From assembly GCF_018424695.1 (NCBI RefSeq), contig NZ_QTNQ01000002.1, forward strand, positions 62,001 through 126,000: a DNA stretch of 64,000 bases. Reading direction: 5' to 3'. Under the pieces are notes generated by a model that saw only the letters and a list, made by a program, of their open reading frames with translations, did no database searches and was not told the origin of the DNA. Source of the DNA: Vannielia litorea (GTDB taxonomy: Bacteria > Pseudomonadota > Alphaproteobacteria > Rhodobacterales > Rhodobacteraceae). Position 1 is the first letter of the stretch, and each line of letters opens with the position of its first letter. The position numbers were made by a program, and so were the translations under genes. Below, piece by piece: positions 47,812 to 56,890 of this stretch.

Positions 47812-48276
47812 TCACGCAGCCTGCTGGCCGTGTGCTTCCGTCAGAATGGCGTGAAGGGTTGCGGGCGCGTCGTTCGCGCGCAGTTTGCTGCACACGCCGC
47901 TGTCCCGCAGGGTGCGTGACACGAGCGCGAGGGCCTTCAGGTGGTCAACGCCGGAATCCTGCGGTGCAAAGAGCGCAAAAACAAGATCGACCGGCTGCCG
48001 ATCAACCGAGTCGAAATCCACCGCCTTCTCTATTCGAACGAAAACACCAACAACGCCCTCCAACCCGTCAAGCCGGGCGTGGGGCAGGGCAACGCCCCGG
48101 CCCACTCCGGTGGGGCCGAGGCTCTCGCGTTCCATGAGGGCGTCAAGGGAAGGCTGTGCATCGAGGCCATACGCGGAGTGCGCGAGCTCGGCGAGCTGCT
48201 GAAACAGCCGCTTCTTGCTGCTCACGCCCTGCAAGACCTTCACGGCCTCGGGCTTGAGGATCTTCTGTACTTCCAT
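47812..48276 (-). CDS. ptsN: Nitrogen regulatory PTS component EIIA(Ntr)
   Basis: Regulatory PTS protein phosphorylated at His66 (GVALPHARLDG). The N-terminal KILKPEAVKVLQGVSSKKRLFQQL and the VFALFAPQD and HLKALALVSRTLRD segments match the family. It has 154 residues from the ATG at 48276; the frame upstream to 48357 has no ribosome site. Last gene of the lpt-rpoN-hpf run, as usual in alphaproteobacteria. Confidence 0.95.
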   Translation of the reverse strand: MEVQKILKPEAVKVLQGVSSKKRLFQQLAELAHSAYGLDAQPSLDALMERESLGPTGVGRGVALPHARLDGLEGVVGVFVRIEKAVDFDSVDRQPVDLVFALFAPQDSGVDHLKALALVSRTLRDSGVCSKLRANDAPATLHAILTEAHGQQAA

Positions 48277-48316
48277 ACTCTGCCCGGCCTTCCAGCCCCC
48301 CTTTTCGGGGCTTAAC

Positions 48317-48889
48317 TCAATCCTGTTTGGTGTCGATCCACCCGATGTTGCCATCATCCCGGCGGTACACCACGTTTACACCGCTATGCCCTTCATTGCG
48401 GAACACCAACACCGGCGCGCCTTCAAGCTCCATCTGCATCACAGCTTCACCGACCGACAATGAAGGCACGCGGGCCTCCATCTCGGCGATGATCATGGGC
48501 TGGAGGCTTTCCGGTTCCTCGGCCTCGTTGTCTTCCGACGCGGCGAGGATATACGAGGACGCTCCGATGAATTCAACAGGCTGAGTCCGCTCCTTGTGAT
48601 GGTCCTTCAGCCGCCGTTTGTAACGCCTGAGTTGCTTTTCCATCTTGTCGCAGCACAGCTCGAAGGCTGAGTAGATTTCGGCGGCGTGAGCCTTGGCCGA
48701 GGCGGTCAGACCAGTCGATAGGTGAATGGTGGATTCGCAGACAAATTCATGCGCGCTCTTGGAAAAGACGATGTTCGCGTCGGTCGGGCGCTCGGCGTAT
48801 TTGTCCACCACGGCCCCAAGCCCATTTTGTACATGGGTTTGCAGGGCTTCGCCGATGTCGATCTGTTTTCCGCTGATTTGGTAGCGCAT
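48317..48889 (-). CDS. hpf: Ribosome hibernation promoting factor, long form
   Basis: Dimerises 70S ribosomes into 100S particles in stationary phase. N-terminal S30AE domain (1-about 105, MRYQISGKQIDIGEALQTHV, Lys-rich second helix MEKQLRRYKRRLKDHHKE) and a C-terminal dimerisation domain with PSLSVGEAVMQMELEGAPVL and VVYRRDDGNIGWI. It has 190 residues, long type. Start chosen at 48889, which has AGGAGGTGCC directly upstream. Own promoter likely within the end of rpoN. Confidence 0.96.
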   Translation of the reverse strand: MRYQISGKQIDIGEALQTHVQNGLGAVVDKYAERPTDANIVFSKSAHEFVCESTIHLSTGLTASAKAHAAEIYSAFELCCDKMEKQLRRYKRRLKDHHKERTQPVEFIGASSYILAASEDNEAEEPESLQPMIIAEMEARVPSLSVGEAVMQMELEGAPVLVFRNEGHSGVNVVYRRDDGNIGWIDTKQD

Positions 48890-48973
48890 GGCACCTCCTG
48901 AGGTCTTCTTCTGGGTCTTCATCCCATCTGGCAGGAGCACGGCACAGCGCCATGCGTGCCGGTGGGCAATCTT

Positions 48974-49002
48974 TATGTAGTGCAGCTATATGACTGTGTC
49001 AG
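48974..49002 (-). promoter_or_regulatory. Candidate promoter for hpf-ptsN
   Basis: On the minus strand CTGACA, a 17-base spacer and TACATA overlap the last bases of rpoN, giving an hpf leader of about 80 bases. Hexamer match is moderate. Confidence 0.4.
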
Positions 49003-50309
49003 CGAGTTCGGCGTTGCTCCGCTGATTGGGTCAGCAGGCGTCTGCGTTTGCTGGAGGATGGTATGTTCAGGCATTTTCTGTATTTGGCGACAGTTCGCCG
49101 TGAGATGTCAACTCCATCATGCTTCAACTTGGTGCATATGGCCTCGTCAGACAGCACGGAGCCGGCGGTCTCTGCGGCGACGAGTCGCGCAATCTCAAGT
49201 TGTGCGGCGTGGCTCGAAGTTGGTTCCGCGCCGTCCGAGCGAAGTGCGGCCGGAAAGAGGCTGTCCATTTCAATGACCTGCCCACGCCATACCAGCGACT
49301 TACCTCCAACCGTGCGACCGACCGTGGACTTGTGAAGCTCAAGTCGTTCCGCAATGGCGCTTCGGGTCAGCGGAGCAAGTGATTTGCTGCGTCCGGTGAA
49401 GTAGGCCGCCTGCGCGTCCGCAACCGCTTTACCAATTCGGAGCAATGTCTTGCCGCGGAAATGCACGGCCGACACCAAAGCCCTGGCCTGGGCCAGGTGC
49501 GCCTCCAGCCCCTCGCCCCGGGCGCTTACAAGCGCTTCGTCCAGCGTCAATCGCGGACCGCTGTCGTTGATCAACTCCACCGCAAGCCCGCTAGACTCGG
49601 TTTGCGTGACAAGCAACTCCGGCACCCGAACGACCGGCTCCGCCTCGTCGAACGCCCGGCCCGGAGCCGGATCAAGCGAGCGGACAAGAGATGTCATCTC
49701 GGCGGCTTCGCGCGCTGTCAGCCCCAGCGCAGGCCCGATCATGTCTGTCTGATCCTTGATGAAATAGGGAAGCCCGGCCATCACGAGTTCAACGCGCTGC
49801 GCCGAAAGGCCGCTCTCGCTGAGTTGAAGCTTGATGCACTGCGTCAGGTTGAAGGCACCCACGCCGCTTGGCTCGCAGCCTTGAATCGCCCGGACGGCCA
49901 TGATGGCGGTCGCAACCGGCAAGCCGTGCTCCAGGGCAATCTCGCTCTCGCTGCCCTGCGTGAAGAAGCCGTTTTCGTCGAGGTCGTAGGCGAGCTGCTT
50001 CGCCGCCGCCGCGACTTCATTTGGAAGACCCAAGAGGGTGATCTGGCCCGCGATATGCTCGCCAAGGCTGGGGCGGGCGGCCACGGTTTGCAATGCCACT
50101 TCATAAGGGCTGGTCCGGAAGGCGCCGTCCGATCCGCCCCAATCGTATGGGGTGTAGACCAAAAATGGGTTTTCGGCCGCCGCCTCGGCCATCAACTCCT
50201 CCAGCGACGGGCCCGAAAGCGCGAGAATGCCGACGGATTGCTGTAATGCGGGCGATAGCGCAAGGCGCTGACTTTGCTTCAGCTCCAGTCGGTTATTAGG
50301 GCCGCTCAT
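48999..50309 (-). CDS. rpoN: RNA polymerase sigma-54 factor
   Basis: Alternative sigma factor needing enhancer-binding activators. Region I: LELKQSQRLALSPALQQSVGIL, a Gln/Leu-rich start; the core-binding middle follows; the helix-turn-helix includes RSAIAERLELHKSTVGRTV; the RpoN box is SRRTVAKYRKCLNIPSSSKR. It is 436 residues, shorter than E. coli RpoN (477), as in other Rhodobacteraceae. The ATG at 50309 has GAGG nine bases upstream; a GTG at 50324 overlapping the lptB stop is an alternative. Lies directly after lptB. Confidence 0.95.
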   Translation of the reverse strand: MSGPNNRLELKQSQRLALSPALQQSVGILALSGPSLEELMAEAAAENPFLVYTPYDWGGSDGAFRTSPYEVALQTVAARPSLGEHIAGQITLLGLPNEVAAAAKQLAYDLDENGFFTQGSESEIALEHGLPVATAIMAVRAIQGCEPSGVGAFNLTQCIKLQLSESGLSAQRVELVMAGLPYFIKDQTDMIGPALGLTAREAAEMTSLVRSLDPAPGRAFDEAEPVVRVPELLVTQTESSGLAVELINDSGPRLTLDEALVSARGEGLEAHLAQARALVSAVHFRGKTLLRIGKAVADAQAAYFTGRSKSLAPLTRSAIAERLELHKSTVGRTVGGKSLVWRGQVIEMDSLFPAALRSDGAEPTSSHAAQLEIARLVAAETAGSVLSDEAICTKLKHDGVDISRRTVAKYRKCLNIPSSSKRRRLLTQSAEQRRTR

Positions 50310-50320
50310 TGGGCCACGCC

Positions 50321-51097
50321 TCACATGATACGGAAGCTGTCGCCAAGGTAGACGCGACGGACGTTCTCGTCTTTCACCACTTCTTCGGCAGACCCGCTCA
50401 TGAGGATCTTGCCATCGTGGAGGATGTAGGCCCGGTCGACGGTTTCCAGCGTCTCCCGCACGTTGTGATCGGTGATCAATACGCCGATGCCCCGAGTCTT
50501 CAGATCGGTGACGAGGTGCCGAATTTCTCCCACGGAGATCGGATCGACCCCGGCAAAGGGTTCATCGAGCAGCAGATACTTCGGGTCGGCGGCAAGACAC
50601 CGTGCAATTTCCACACGCCGACGCTCACCGCCCGAAAGGGCCAGTGCAGGCGCGCGGCGCAGATGCTCGATGGCGAACTCCGACAAAAGCTCTTCGAGGC
50701 GCTCGCGGCGCTTGTGCCGATCCGGTTCGGCGATCTCGAGAATCGCCATGATGTTGTCTTCTACATTCAGCCCGCGAAAGATCGACATTTCCTGAGGCAA
50801 ATACCCGATGCCCAGTTTCGCACGGCGATACATGGGCAAGCTTGTCACTTCCCGCCCATCGATACTGATCTGGCCGCTTTCGGGGACGATCAGGCCGGCG
50901 ATGGCGTAGAAGCAGGTGGTCTTGCCTGAGCCGTTCGGCCCCAGAAGGCCGACCACTTCACCGCGGCCAAGCTCCATGCTGACATCCCGGATAACCAGGC
51001 GCTTGCGGTAGCTCTTGCGCATGTTGACCACACGCAGCCCCGCGTCACCACCGGCGACGCGCAACCCGGGCTTGGTATCTGTGTCCGCGTCGCTCAA
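50321..51097 (-). CDS. lptB: LPS export ABC transporter ATP-binding protein
   Basis: ATPase of the LptB2FG complex that extracts LPS from the inner membrane. Walker A GPNGSGKTT, signature LSGGERRRVEIARCL, Walker B LLLDEPFAGVDP and the switch His in ITDHNVRETL. Length is 258 residues. It overlaps lptA by 4 bases. The N-terminal 20 residues ahead of the domain are an extension common in this group. Confidence 0.97.
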   Translation of the reverse strand: MSDADTDTKPGLRVAGGDAGLRVVNMRKSYRKRLVIRDVSMELGRGEVVGLLGPNGSGKTTCFYAIAGLIVPESGQISIDGREVTSLPMYRRAKLGIGYLPQEMSIFRGLNVEDNIMAILEIAEPDRHKRRERLEELLSEFAIEHLRRAPALALSGGERRRVEIARCLAADPKYLLLDEPFAGVDPISVGEIRHLVTDLKTRGIGVLITDHNVRETLETVDRAYILHDGKILMSGSAEEVVKDENVRRVYLGDSFRIM

Positions 51098-51603
51098 TTT
51101 TCGGCGTCCGAGCGGAAGACGGTGCGCACACGCCCCTCCATCACGCCTGTGCCACTGTCGAGATCCACAACCAGTTTTTGGCCTGCCAGCGCATTCTGGC
51201 CTTGTGTCAAAAGCACATCGCCCGTCATCACGATTTGGCTGGAGCCGATCGTATAGATGGCGTCACGGGCCTCGGCAGCCTCAGCGCCGCTTACCAAGGT
51301 AACGCCCCCTGTGGCGTGCAGACGTTGCACCTTGCCAGTCGAGCTGTCCCCGCCCTCGTATTCGACCTCGACCATGGCTGCTGTAAGCCGCATTTCCCCC
51401 TGTCCGACTTCCACGTTGCCCCGGAAAACGGCCTTGCCGGTTTCCTGGTTGATCTGAAGCTGGTCAGCGGCAATCTCGACGGGCAACGAGCTATCATGCT
51501 TGAGGGCTCCGAAGGCCACATCGGCACCCTGAGCGAAAGCCGGGGCATGAAGCCCGGCAGACAGCACGAGCAGGCAGGCGAGAAACAGGCGCTTGAAAGA
51601 CAC
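51094..51603 (-). CDS. lptA: LPS transport periplasmic protein LptA
   Basis: Periplasmic bridge protein with a signal peptide (MSFKRLFLACLLVLSAGLHAPAFA split as MSFKRLFLACLLVL and SAGLHAPAFA). The OstA-like beta-jellyroll shows LPVEIAADQLQINQETGKAVF, RGNVEVGQGEMRLTA and IVMTGDVLLTQGQNALAG, all LptA motifs. It has 169 residues. Coupled to lptB. Confidence 0.93.
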   Translation of the reverse strand: MSFKRLFLACLLVLSAGLHAPAFAQGADVAFGALKHDSSLPVEIAADQLQINQETGKAVFRGNVEVGQGEMRLTAAMVEVEYEGGDSSTGKVQRLHATGGVTLVSGAEAAEARDAIYTIGSSQIVMTGDVLLTQGQNALAGQKLVVDLDSGTGVMEGRVRTVFRSDAEN

Positions 51604-51615
51604 GGGGGAAAATTC

Positions 51616-52233
51616 CTATTCGCTTGGCGGGGTGTATACCAGCTTCACCCCGTTCTTGAAAACCAGAAGGTAGCCGCTGTCCGGTTTGGTCTCGTCTGCC
51701 GGTGCAAGGCGCATGCTGCCGGCGTCCAGCGTGCCTGCGGGGCCTTCGGCCTTCACCGGGCCGGCGGATTCTAACTCCGTGCGTTCGAGCGCGGTTGTGA
51801 TCTCTTCGGACGTCACCCGGTAGCCGGTCGGGGTGGTGATGATGACGCCACCGCCCAGCACGGCCTGGCCTTCCTGGGTGTCGATCTGACCGGTGAGGGA
51901 GGATAGCTCGTAGGTGCCTCCATCATTGGTTTCAAGCTTTGCCCGCAGGTCCGTGGCCGAAACACGATGCTCATTCTCCGGGTCAGGGCGGGCCGTGGAC
52001 GCGGCAATGGAGATGGCCGAGCCATCCCGTGTCACGCCGGAGTAGTTGGGCGCAGAGATCCGCTGCTCGCGCGCCAGCTCGTTCACGTCCACGTCGGCGA
52101 AAGGGATCGAACGGGTTGGATCGACCGTGCGCGCCACGAGAAAGAGCGTCGACAACATGGCGAGCGCCGCCAGTGGCAGCACGATCTTGGCCAGCGACAC
52201 GAAGCGCGAATAGCTGTTGTCATAAACGGACAT
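51616..52233 (-). CDS. lptC: LPS export inner-membrane protein LptC
   Basis: Single-pass protein linking the LptB2FG complex with LptA. Membrane helix at about 13-35 (LAKIVLPLAALAMLSTLFLV), then a periplasmic beta-jellyroll with YSGVTRDGSAISIAAS, LSSLTGQIDTQEGQAVL and MRLAPADETKP. It has 205 residues. 12 bases from lptA and 15 from kdsD. Confidence 0.9.
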   Translation of the reverse strand: MSVYDNSYSRFVSLAKIVLPLAALAMLSTLFLVARTVDPTRSIPFADVDVNELAREQRISAPNYSGVTRDGSAISIAASTARPDPENEHRVSATDLRAKLETNDGGTYELSSLTGQIDTQEGQAVLGGGVIITTPTGYRVTSEEITTALERTELESAGPVKAEGPAGTLDAGSMRLAPADETKPDSGYLLVFKNGVKLVYTPPSE

Positions 52234-52248
52234 CGCCGCGCCTCGCCC

Positions 52249-53226
52249 TCAGGCCACGCCGGCGCGGAGACAGTCATGTATATGCAGGAGCCCCTCCGGC
52301 CTGCCATCATCCGTCAGCACGAAGAGACAGGTGATCTTGCGCCCATTCATGAGCGCAAGCGCTTCGGCGGCGAGGGCCTCGGCGCCGATCGTCAGGGGTT
52401 TTTCGGTCATGACTTCATCCACGGTATGATCCAGAAGCCCGGACATGTGCCGGCGCAAGTCACCATCGGTGACGATACCGTGAAGCCTACCATCCTGATC
52501 CGCCACGCCTACCACGCCAAAACCGCTCTGGCTCATCGTAAGCAGGGCCTCGCTCATTGGCGTGCCCGGAACGGCAAGAGGCAGCGCATCACGGCCGTGC
52601 ATGAGGTCGCGCACCTTGGCGAGGCGGGCGCCCAGCTTTCCACCGGGGTGGAAGTCGCGAAACTTTTCGGGGGTGAAGCGCCGATGCTTCATGAGCGCGA
52701 CGGCAAGCGCATCACCCAGGGCCAGCGTCATGGTAGTCGAGGTGGTTGGCACGATGCCCTCTTCGCAGGCTTCCTCCGCTCGCGGAAGAACAATCGCGCA
52801 GTCGGCCCGGGTGAGCAGTGTGCTGTCCGGGTTCGAGGCCACCCCGATCAGCGGAATGCCGAAGCGCCGGGTATAGCCGATCATGTCGGCCAGCTCGGGA
52901 GTTTCTCCGGAGTTGGAGAGCAGCAGCGCCACGTCGCCCGGGCTCATCATCCCCAGGTCGCCGTGGCTGGCTTCGGCCGGATGAACGAAATGCGCAGGCG
53001 TGCCGGTGGAGGCGAAGGTCGCCGCCAGCTTGCGGGCTATATGCCCGGATTTCCCCATACCGCTCACGATCACTCTGCCGGGCGCAGCGAGGATCATCGC
53101 ACAGGCCTCGGCAAAGCCCGGCCCGAGGCCTTCGGCAAGCCGGGTCAGCCCCTCGGTTTCGAGGGCAATGACCCGCTTGCCGGCTTCAATCAGCGTGGCG
53201 GGGTTGATGGGCTCATGGGGGCTCAT
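52249..53226 (-). CDS. kdsD: Arabinose-5-phosphate isomerase
   Basis: Converts ribulose-5-phosphate to arabinose-5-phosphate for Kdo. N-terminal SIS domain (VIVSGMGKSGHIARKLAATF, STGTPAHFVHPAEASHGDLG) followed by two CBS domains (about 200-325). It has 325 residues. First of the Kdo/LPS-transport genes after rnd; its product feeds the CMP-Kdo step encoded by kdsB at 38290. Confidence 0.95.
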   Translation of the reverse strand: MSPHEPINPATLIEAGKRVIALETEGLTRLAEGLGPGFAEACAMILAAPGRVIVSGMGKSGHIARKLAATFASTGTPAHFVHPAEASHGDLGMMSPGDVALLLSNSGETPELADMIGYTRRFGIPLIGVASNPDSTLLTRADCAIVLPRAEEACEEGIVPTTSTTMTLALGDALAVALMKHRRFTPEKFRDFHPGGKLGARLAKVRDLMHGRDALPLAVPGTPMSEALLTMSQSGFGVVGVADQDGRLHGIVTDGDLRRHMSGLLDHTVDEVMTEKPLTIGAEALAAEALALMNGRKITCLFVLTDDGRPEGLLHIHDCLRAGVA

Positions 53227-53235
53227 GGAAAGGGC

Positions 53236-53850
53236 CTAATGCGCAAAGATGTCGATTTCGGGCCAGCCCGCCAGATCGAGCTTGGCGCGGGTCGGCAGGA
53301 AATCGAAGCAGGATTGCGCCAGCTCGGTACGGCCCTCACGGGCAAGCCGTTCATTCAGCACGTCACGCAGCTGATGCAGGTGGAGCACATCGGAGGCGGC
53401 ATAGCTTTGCTGGGCCTCGGTCAGCTCCGGCGCGCCCCAATCCGAGCTTTGCTGCTGCTTCGAGATATCCACGCCGATCAATTCCTGGCACAGGTACTTG
53501 AGCCCGTGCCGGTCGGTGAAGGTGCGCACCAGCTTGGAGGCGATCTTGGTGCAATAGACGGGCGCCGCGAGGGCCCCGAAAGCGTTGTACATCGCGGCAA
53601 TGTCGAACCGTCCGAAGTGGAACAGCTTCAACACGTCGGGGTCTTCCAGCATTGCGGACAGGTTGGGCGCCTCGGTCTGCCCCTTCCCGATCTGCAAAAG
53701 GTGTGCCTCGCCGTCGCCACCCGACATCTGGACGAGGCACAGCCTGTCCCGATGCGGGTTGAGGCCCATGGTTTCGCAATCAATGGCCACGACAGGGCCA
53801 AGGTCGAGGCCGTCGGGAAGGTCGTTCTTGTAGAGATGGGTCTTTGCCAC
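53236..53850 (-). CDS. rnd: Ribonuclease D-type 3'-5' exonuclease
   Basis: DEDD exonuclease acting on tRNA or other RNA 3' ends. Exo I VVAIDCETMGLNP, Exo II KLFHFGRFDIAAM and Exo III YAASDVLHLHQLRD are present. Only 204 residues, so it lacks the HRDC domains of E. coli RNase D, the usual short form in alphaproteobacteria. 9 bases ahead of kdsD, so probably the first gene of this long operon. Confidence 0.92.
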   Translation of the reverse strand: MAKTHLYKNDLPDGLDLGPVVAIDCETMGLNPHRDRLCLVQMSGGDGEAHLLQIGKGQTEAPNLSAMLEDPDVLKLFHFGRFDIAAMYNAFGALAAPVYCTKIASKLVRTFTDRHGLKYLCQELIGVDISKQQQSSDWGAPELTEAQQSYAASDVLHLHQLRDVLNERLAREGRTELAQSCFDFLPTRAKLDLAGWPEIDIFAH

Positions 53851-53932
53851 GTGTGTCTGCCTCTTGCTGCGTTGGAGCCGAGATAGGCCCTAACGGGGCC
53901 GAAATCAAATGCCGCCCTCAAGGCAAATCCCT

Positions 53933-54661
53933 TCATTCTGGGAAGAATTTGGCCATCTCTGCTTCGAACCGCCCCCAGCTCATGGTGGCCTTGTTGCCCG
54001 CGTGCCCGTGGTAGTGTGATTTGCCCGATGAGGTAGGAAGCCCTGCCCAGATGGCGGCGAGGCGGTTCATGAAGGTCTTTCGTGGCATGGTTCCGGCCAG
54101 AAGCTGCGCAAGGCCAGCCTCCTGCAAAAGCTGATCCGCCAGCGCATCCTGCACCTCGGGCGAAAAGCGCACCTCCAGCGGAGCACCCAGGTGATCGACC
54201 AGTCTTCGCAGGGTGACGGGGATGAACTGGTAGCGCCCGATGGCGTGATTCTGGCCGGGTGTGTCCTCGATCCAGGCGTAAATCTCGGCCAGCGTCAGCT
54301 CGGTGGGGCGGCGTGGTGGCTTGACCTTTGCGCTCAGCACGACTGCATCATAGCCGGCGGCGCCTGCCTCGGCCTCGGCAATGAGGCCGCGAATCCAATC
54401 TGCGTAGACAGCCTCTGTCGTCCAGCCGCGGCGTGGGGCAAGTGTGGGCCTGTCTTGTTGCATGTCGCGCCGCTGCGGCAGCGGCGCGAAGAATCCGCCC
54501 TGTTGCAATCCCGCAAAGAGGCTCGGCCCAGCACCAATATCGGCTCCAGAGCGCGCTGCAAGAGGACGGGCGCCACCGATCAGCGGGTCGGCGGCCCAAA
54601 GCGGGGCGGAGAGCATTGGCAGCAGCCAGATGGCGAGCCAATGGCGCGGGCAGTATGGCAT
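53933..54661 (-). CDS. Secreted lysozyme-like / endolysin-like protein
   Basis: Protein of 242 residues with a signal peptide (HWLAIWLLPMLSAPLWA). The C-terminal half follows a phage-type muramidase or lytic transglycosylase pattern: TLAEIYAWIEDTP, AIGRYQFIPVTLRRLVDHLG, FSPEVQDALADQLLQEAGL, RLAAIWAGLPTSSGKSHYHG and NKATMSWGRFEAEM. The N-terminal 90 residues have no recognised domain. It sits upstream of rnd on the same strand with an 82-base gap. The catalytic residue is uncertain; Glu in ELTLAEIYAWIE is a candidate. Confidence 0.72.
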   Translation of the reverse strand: MPYCPRHWLAIWLLPMLSAPLWAADPLIGGARPLAARSGADIGAGPSLFAGLQQGGFFAPLPQRRDMQQDRPTLAPRRGWTTEAVYADWIRGLIAEAEAGAAGYDAVVLSAKVKPPRRPTELTLAEIYAWIEDTPGQNHAIGRYQFIPVTLRRLVDHLGAPLEVRFSPEVQDALADQLLQEAGLAQLLAGTMPRKTFMNRLAAIWAGLPTSSGKSHYHGHAGNKATMSWGRFEAEMAKFFPE

Positions 54662-54740
54662 GGGGCCTCGTTCTGAGTGCAGTCCGTCAGCCCTGTTTTG
54701 ACCACGAAAAGCTTTCTCTTTGATTACCCGTCAGAAAACC

Positions 54741-54776
54741 AAAGGCCCCCGGGAGCAGAAGCTGCCGGGGGCCTTT
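54741..54776. terminator. Terminator after tRNA-Leu (bidirectional structure)
   Basis: A perfect 12-bp stem AAAGGCCCCCGG / CCGGGGGCCTTT has a 12-base loop. On the minus strand it follows the tRNA 3' end by 6 bases and ends with TTT plus a T-rich tail. Confidence 0.85.
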
Positions 54777-54782
54777 TGACGT

Positions 54783-54869
54783 TGGTGCCCAGGAGAGGAC
54801 TCGAACCTCCACGTCCATACAGACACCAGCACCTGAAGCTGGCGCGTCTACCAATTCCGCCACCTGGGC
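54783..54869 (-). tRNA. tRNA-Leu (anticodon CAG)
   Basis: Acceptor arms GCCCAGG / CCTGGGC pair fully, A73 and an encoded CCA follow. The anticodon stem CCAGC / GCTGG encloses loop TTCAGGT, giving anticodon CAG. The long variable arm is that of class II leucine tRNA, and the T arm contains GGTTCGAGTCC. 87 bases including CCA. Confidence 0.97.
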
Positions 54870-54998
54870 AGGTGTCGTGAGAGGGGCAGATATATGCGGC
54901 GAACGGGGCTGTCAACCACAGTTCTGCGGCCAATCGCGCCTTGCCCGGCGGGGCGTGGGCCGCTATCAGCAATTCAGCCAGAAAAGGAGACATCCGAC

Positions 54999-55982
54999 AT
55001 GTCGAAGCTCGTTACCATCTACGGCGGTTCCGGCTTTCTGGGGCGCTATATTGCCCGCAGGCTGGCCAAGCAGGGCTGGCGGGTTCGGGCAGCTGTGCGC
55101 CGGCCAAACGAGGCCGGTTTCCTGCGGCCCTACGGCGTGGTTGGCCAGGTCGAGCCGATCTTCTGCAACATCCGTGACGATGCCTCGGTGGCGCAGGCGA
55201 TGCAGGGGTCTGATGTGGTGATCAACTGCGTGGGCGTTGGCGGCACCTACGGCAAGAACAATATGGATGCCGTGCACGTGGATGGCGCTGGGCGTATCGC
55301 GCGGATCGCGGCTGAGCAGGGTGTTGGTGGCGTCGTGCATGTTTCTGCTATCGGGGCAGATGCCGTAGGCCCGAGCGAATATTATCTGACCAAGGCCAAG
55401 GGCGAGGCGGCTGTTCAAGAAGCGTTCGCGGGCGCGGTGATTTTGCGGCCTTCGCTGATGTTCGGGCCGGAAGACGGCTTCATCAACCTCTATGCCTCGA
55501 TGTCGCGTTTCGGGCCGTTCCTGCCAGTGATCGGGGCCGCCACCGAGGTGCAGCCCGTGTTCGTGGATGATGTGGCCGCAGCGGCGGAGAAGGCAGCTGC
55601 GGGAGAAGTGGCTCCGGGCGTTTACGAGTTGGGCGGGCCGGAAGCGCTGACCATCCGGGCGCTTGTCGAGAAGGTGCTGAAGATCATCCGGCGCAACAAG
55701 ATCATCATTTCGCAACCCGGCTTCGTGGCGCGATTCATGGCCGGCTCGCTGGATCTGGCGCAAACCGTCACCGGTGGGCTTTTCACCAATTCGCTCATCA
55801 ACCGTGATCAGGTAAAGAGCCTTGGCGTGGACAACGTGGTGAGCGACGGTGCCAAGGGCCTTGAGAGCTTGGGCATCACGCCAACGCCGATGGAAGCTGA
55901 ACTTCCCGATTACATGTGGAAATACCGTCCCTCAGGCCAGTATGACGCGATCAAGGAATCGGCGGGCAAGCTGAAGGCCTGA
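54999..55982 (+). CDS. NDUFA9-like SDR protein (complex I-associated)
   Basis: Atypical short-chain dehydrogenase homologous to the mitochondrial complex I 39-kDa subunit NDUFA9. Dinucleotide-binding loop YGGSGFLGRYIARRLAKQGW, then VINCVGVGGTYGKNN, HVSAIGADA and the YYLTKAKGE motif. Length is 327 residues from the ATG at 54999, which has AAAGGAGA upstream. It converges with uppP with a 7-base gap. Its role in alphaproteobacterial complex I is inferred from homology. Confidence 0.9.
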   Translation: MSKLVTIYGGSGFLGRYIARRLAKQGWRVRAAVRRPNEAGFLRPYGVVGQVEPIFCNIRDDASVAQAMQGSDVVINCVGVGGTYGKNNMDAVHVDGAGRIARIAAEQGVGGVVHVSAIGADAVGPSEYYLTKAKGEAAVQEAFAGAVILRPSLMFGPEDGFINLYASMSRFGPFLPVIGAATEVQPVFVDDVAAAAEKAAAGEVAPGVYELGGPEALTIRALVEKVLKIIRRNKIIISQPGFVARFMAGSLDLAQTVTGGLFTNSLINRDQVKSLGVDNVVSDGAKGLESLGITPTPMEAELPDYMWKYRPSGQYDAIKESAGKLKA

Positions 55983-55989
55983 TGCGCCT

Positions 55990-56793
55990 TCAGGCGTAAG
56001 CCCACCACAGCAGGAAGCATCCCAGGATCACCCTGTAAATGACATAGGGTGTAAAGCTCACCGACTTCAGCAGGCGCATCATCAGCGAGAGTGCGAGGAG
56101 CGCCGAAACGAAGGCGAAGAGCGCCGCGATTGCTGCGTCTTTCGCGGCCTGCGCATTCGCGGTGGCCGCCACTTCTGCTCCGAGCAGGACGCCGGATGCG
56201 GCGATGGTGGGGATCGACATCAGCATTGCGAGTTTCGCCCCGTCCTCACGCTTGTAGCCAAGCCGCCGGGCGGCAGTAATGGTGATGCCCGAGCGGGAGG
56301 TGCCGGGGATCAGGGCGACGGCCTGCCAGAGACCCATGATCAGCGCGTCCCTGAGGGTCCAGTCGGTGCTTTCCTTCACTTCCGGGCCCTTCTGATCGGC
56401 CCAGTACAGGACCAGTCCGAAGATCAGCATTGTCCAGCCGATGACGGCGACGGAGCGGAGTTGATCGTCAAGACCGGTGAGCTTGAGCACGAGACCGAAC
56501 AGGATGACGGGAATCGTTGCCAGGATCAGCAGCCACGCGAGGCGCGCTCCGGGTGTGTCGACGCGGCCCCGGGCGAGGCGAAGGGTGCCTACGGCGGCGG
56601 CGGCGACGTCGGTGCGGAAGTAGAGAATGACGGCAAAAAGGGTGCCGACATGGACTGCCACATCAATGACCTGCCCCTGATCCTCCATGCCGGTAAGGCC
56701 CGGCAGCAGAATGAGGTGGCCCGATGAGGAGATCGGCAAGAACTCCGTAACCCCTTGTATTATAGCGATTATCAGTAGTTGCCAAAGGTCCAT
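55990..56793 (-). CDS. uppP: Undecaprenyl-diphosphate phosphatase
   Basis: Integral membrane enzyme recycling the undecaprenyl carrier used for peptidoglycan and surface glycans. Family motifs IIQGVTEFLPISSSGHLIL and LIPGTSRSGITITAARRLG hold the catalytic Glu, His and Arg. About eight hydrophobic segments. It has 267 residues. Confidence 0.97.
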   Translation of the reverse strand: MDLWQLLIIAIIQGVTEFLPISSSGHLILLPGLTGMEDQGQVIDVAVHVGTLFAVILYFRTDVAAAAVGTLRLARGRVDTPGARLAWLLILATIPVILFGLVLKLTGLDDQLRSVAVIGWTMLIFGLVLYWADQKGPEVKESTDWTLRDALIMGLWQAVALIPGTSRSGITITAARRLGYKREDGAKLAMLMSIPTIAASGVLLGAEVAATANAQAAKDAAIAALFAFVSALLALSLMMRLLKSVSFTPYVIYRVILGCFLLWWAYA

Positions 56794-56890
56794 TTTAGCC
56801 CGCGCCCATGGTTTTTCCGCAGCCTATACAACAGGCAGGTAGAGGGAAGCGGGAAAATAGGTAAACTATACTGACACAAAATCTGGGGAG

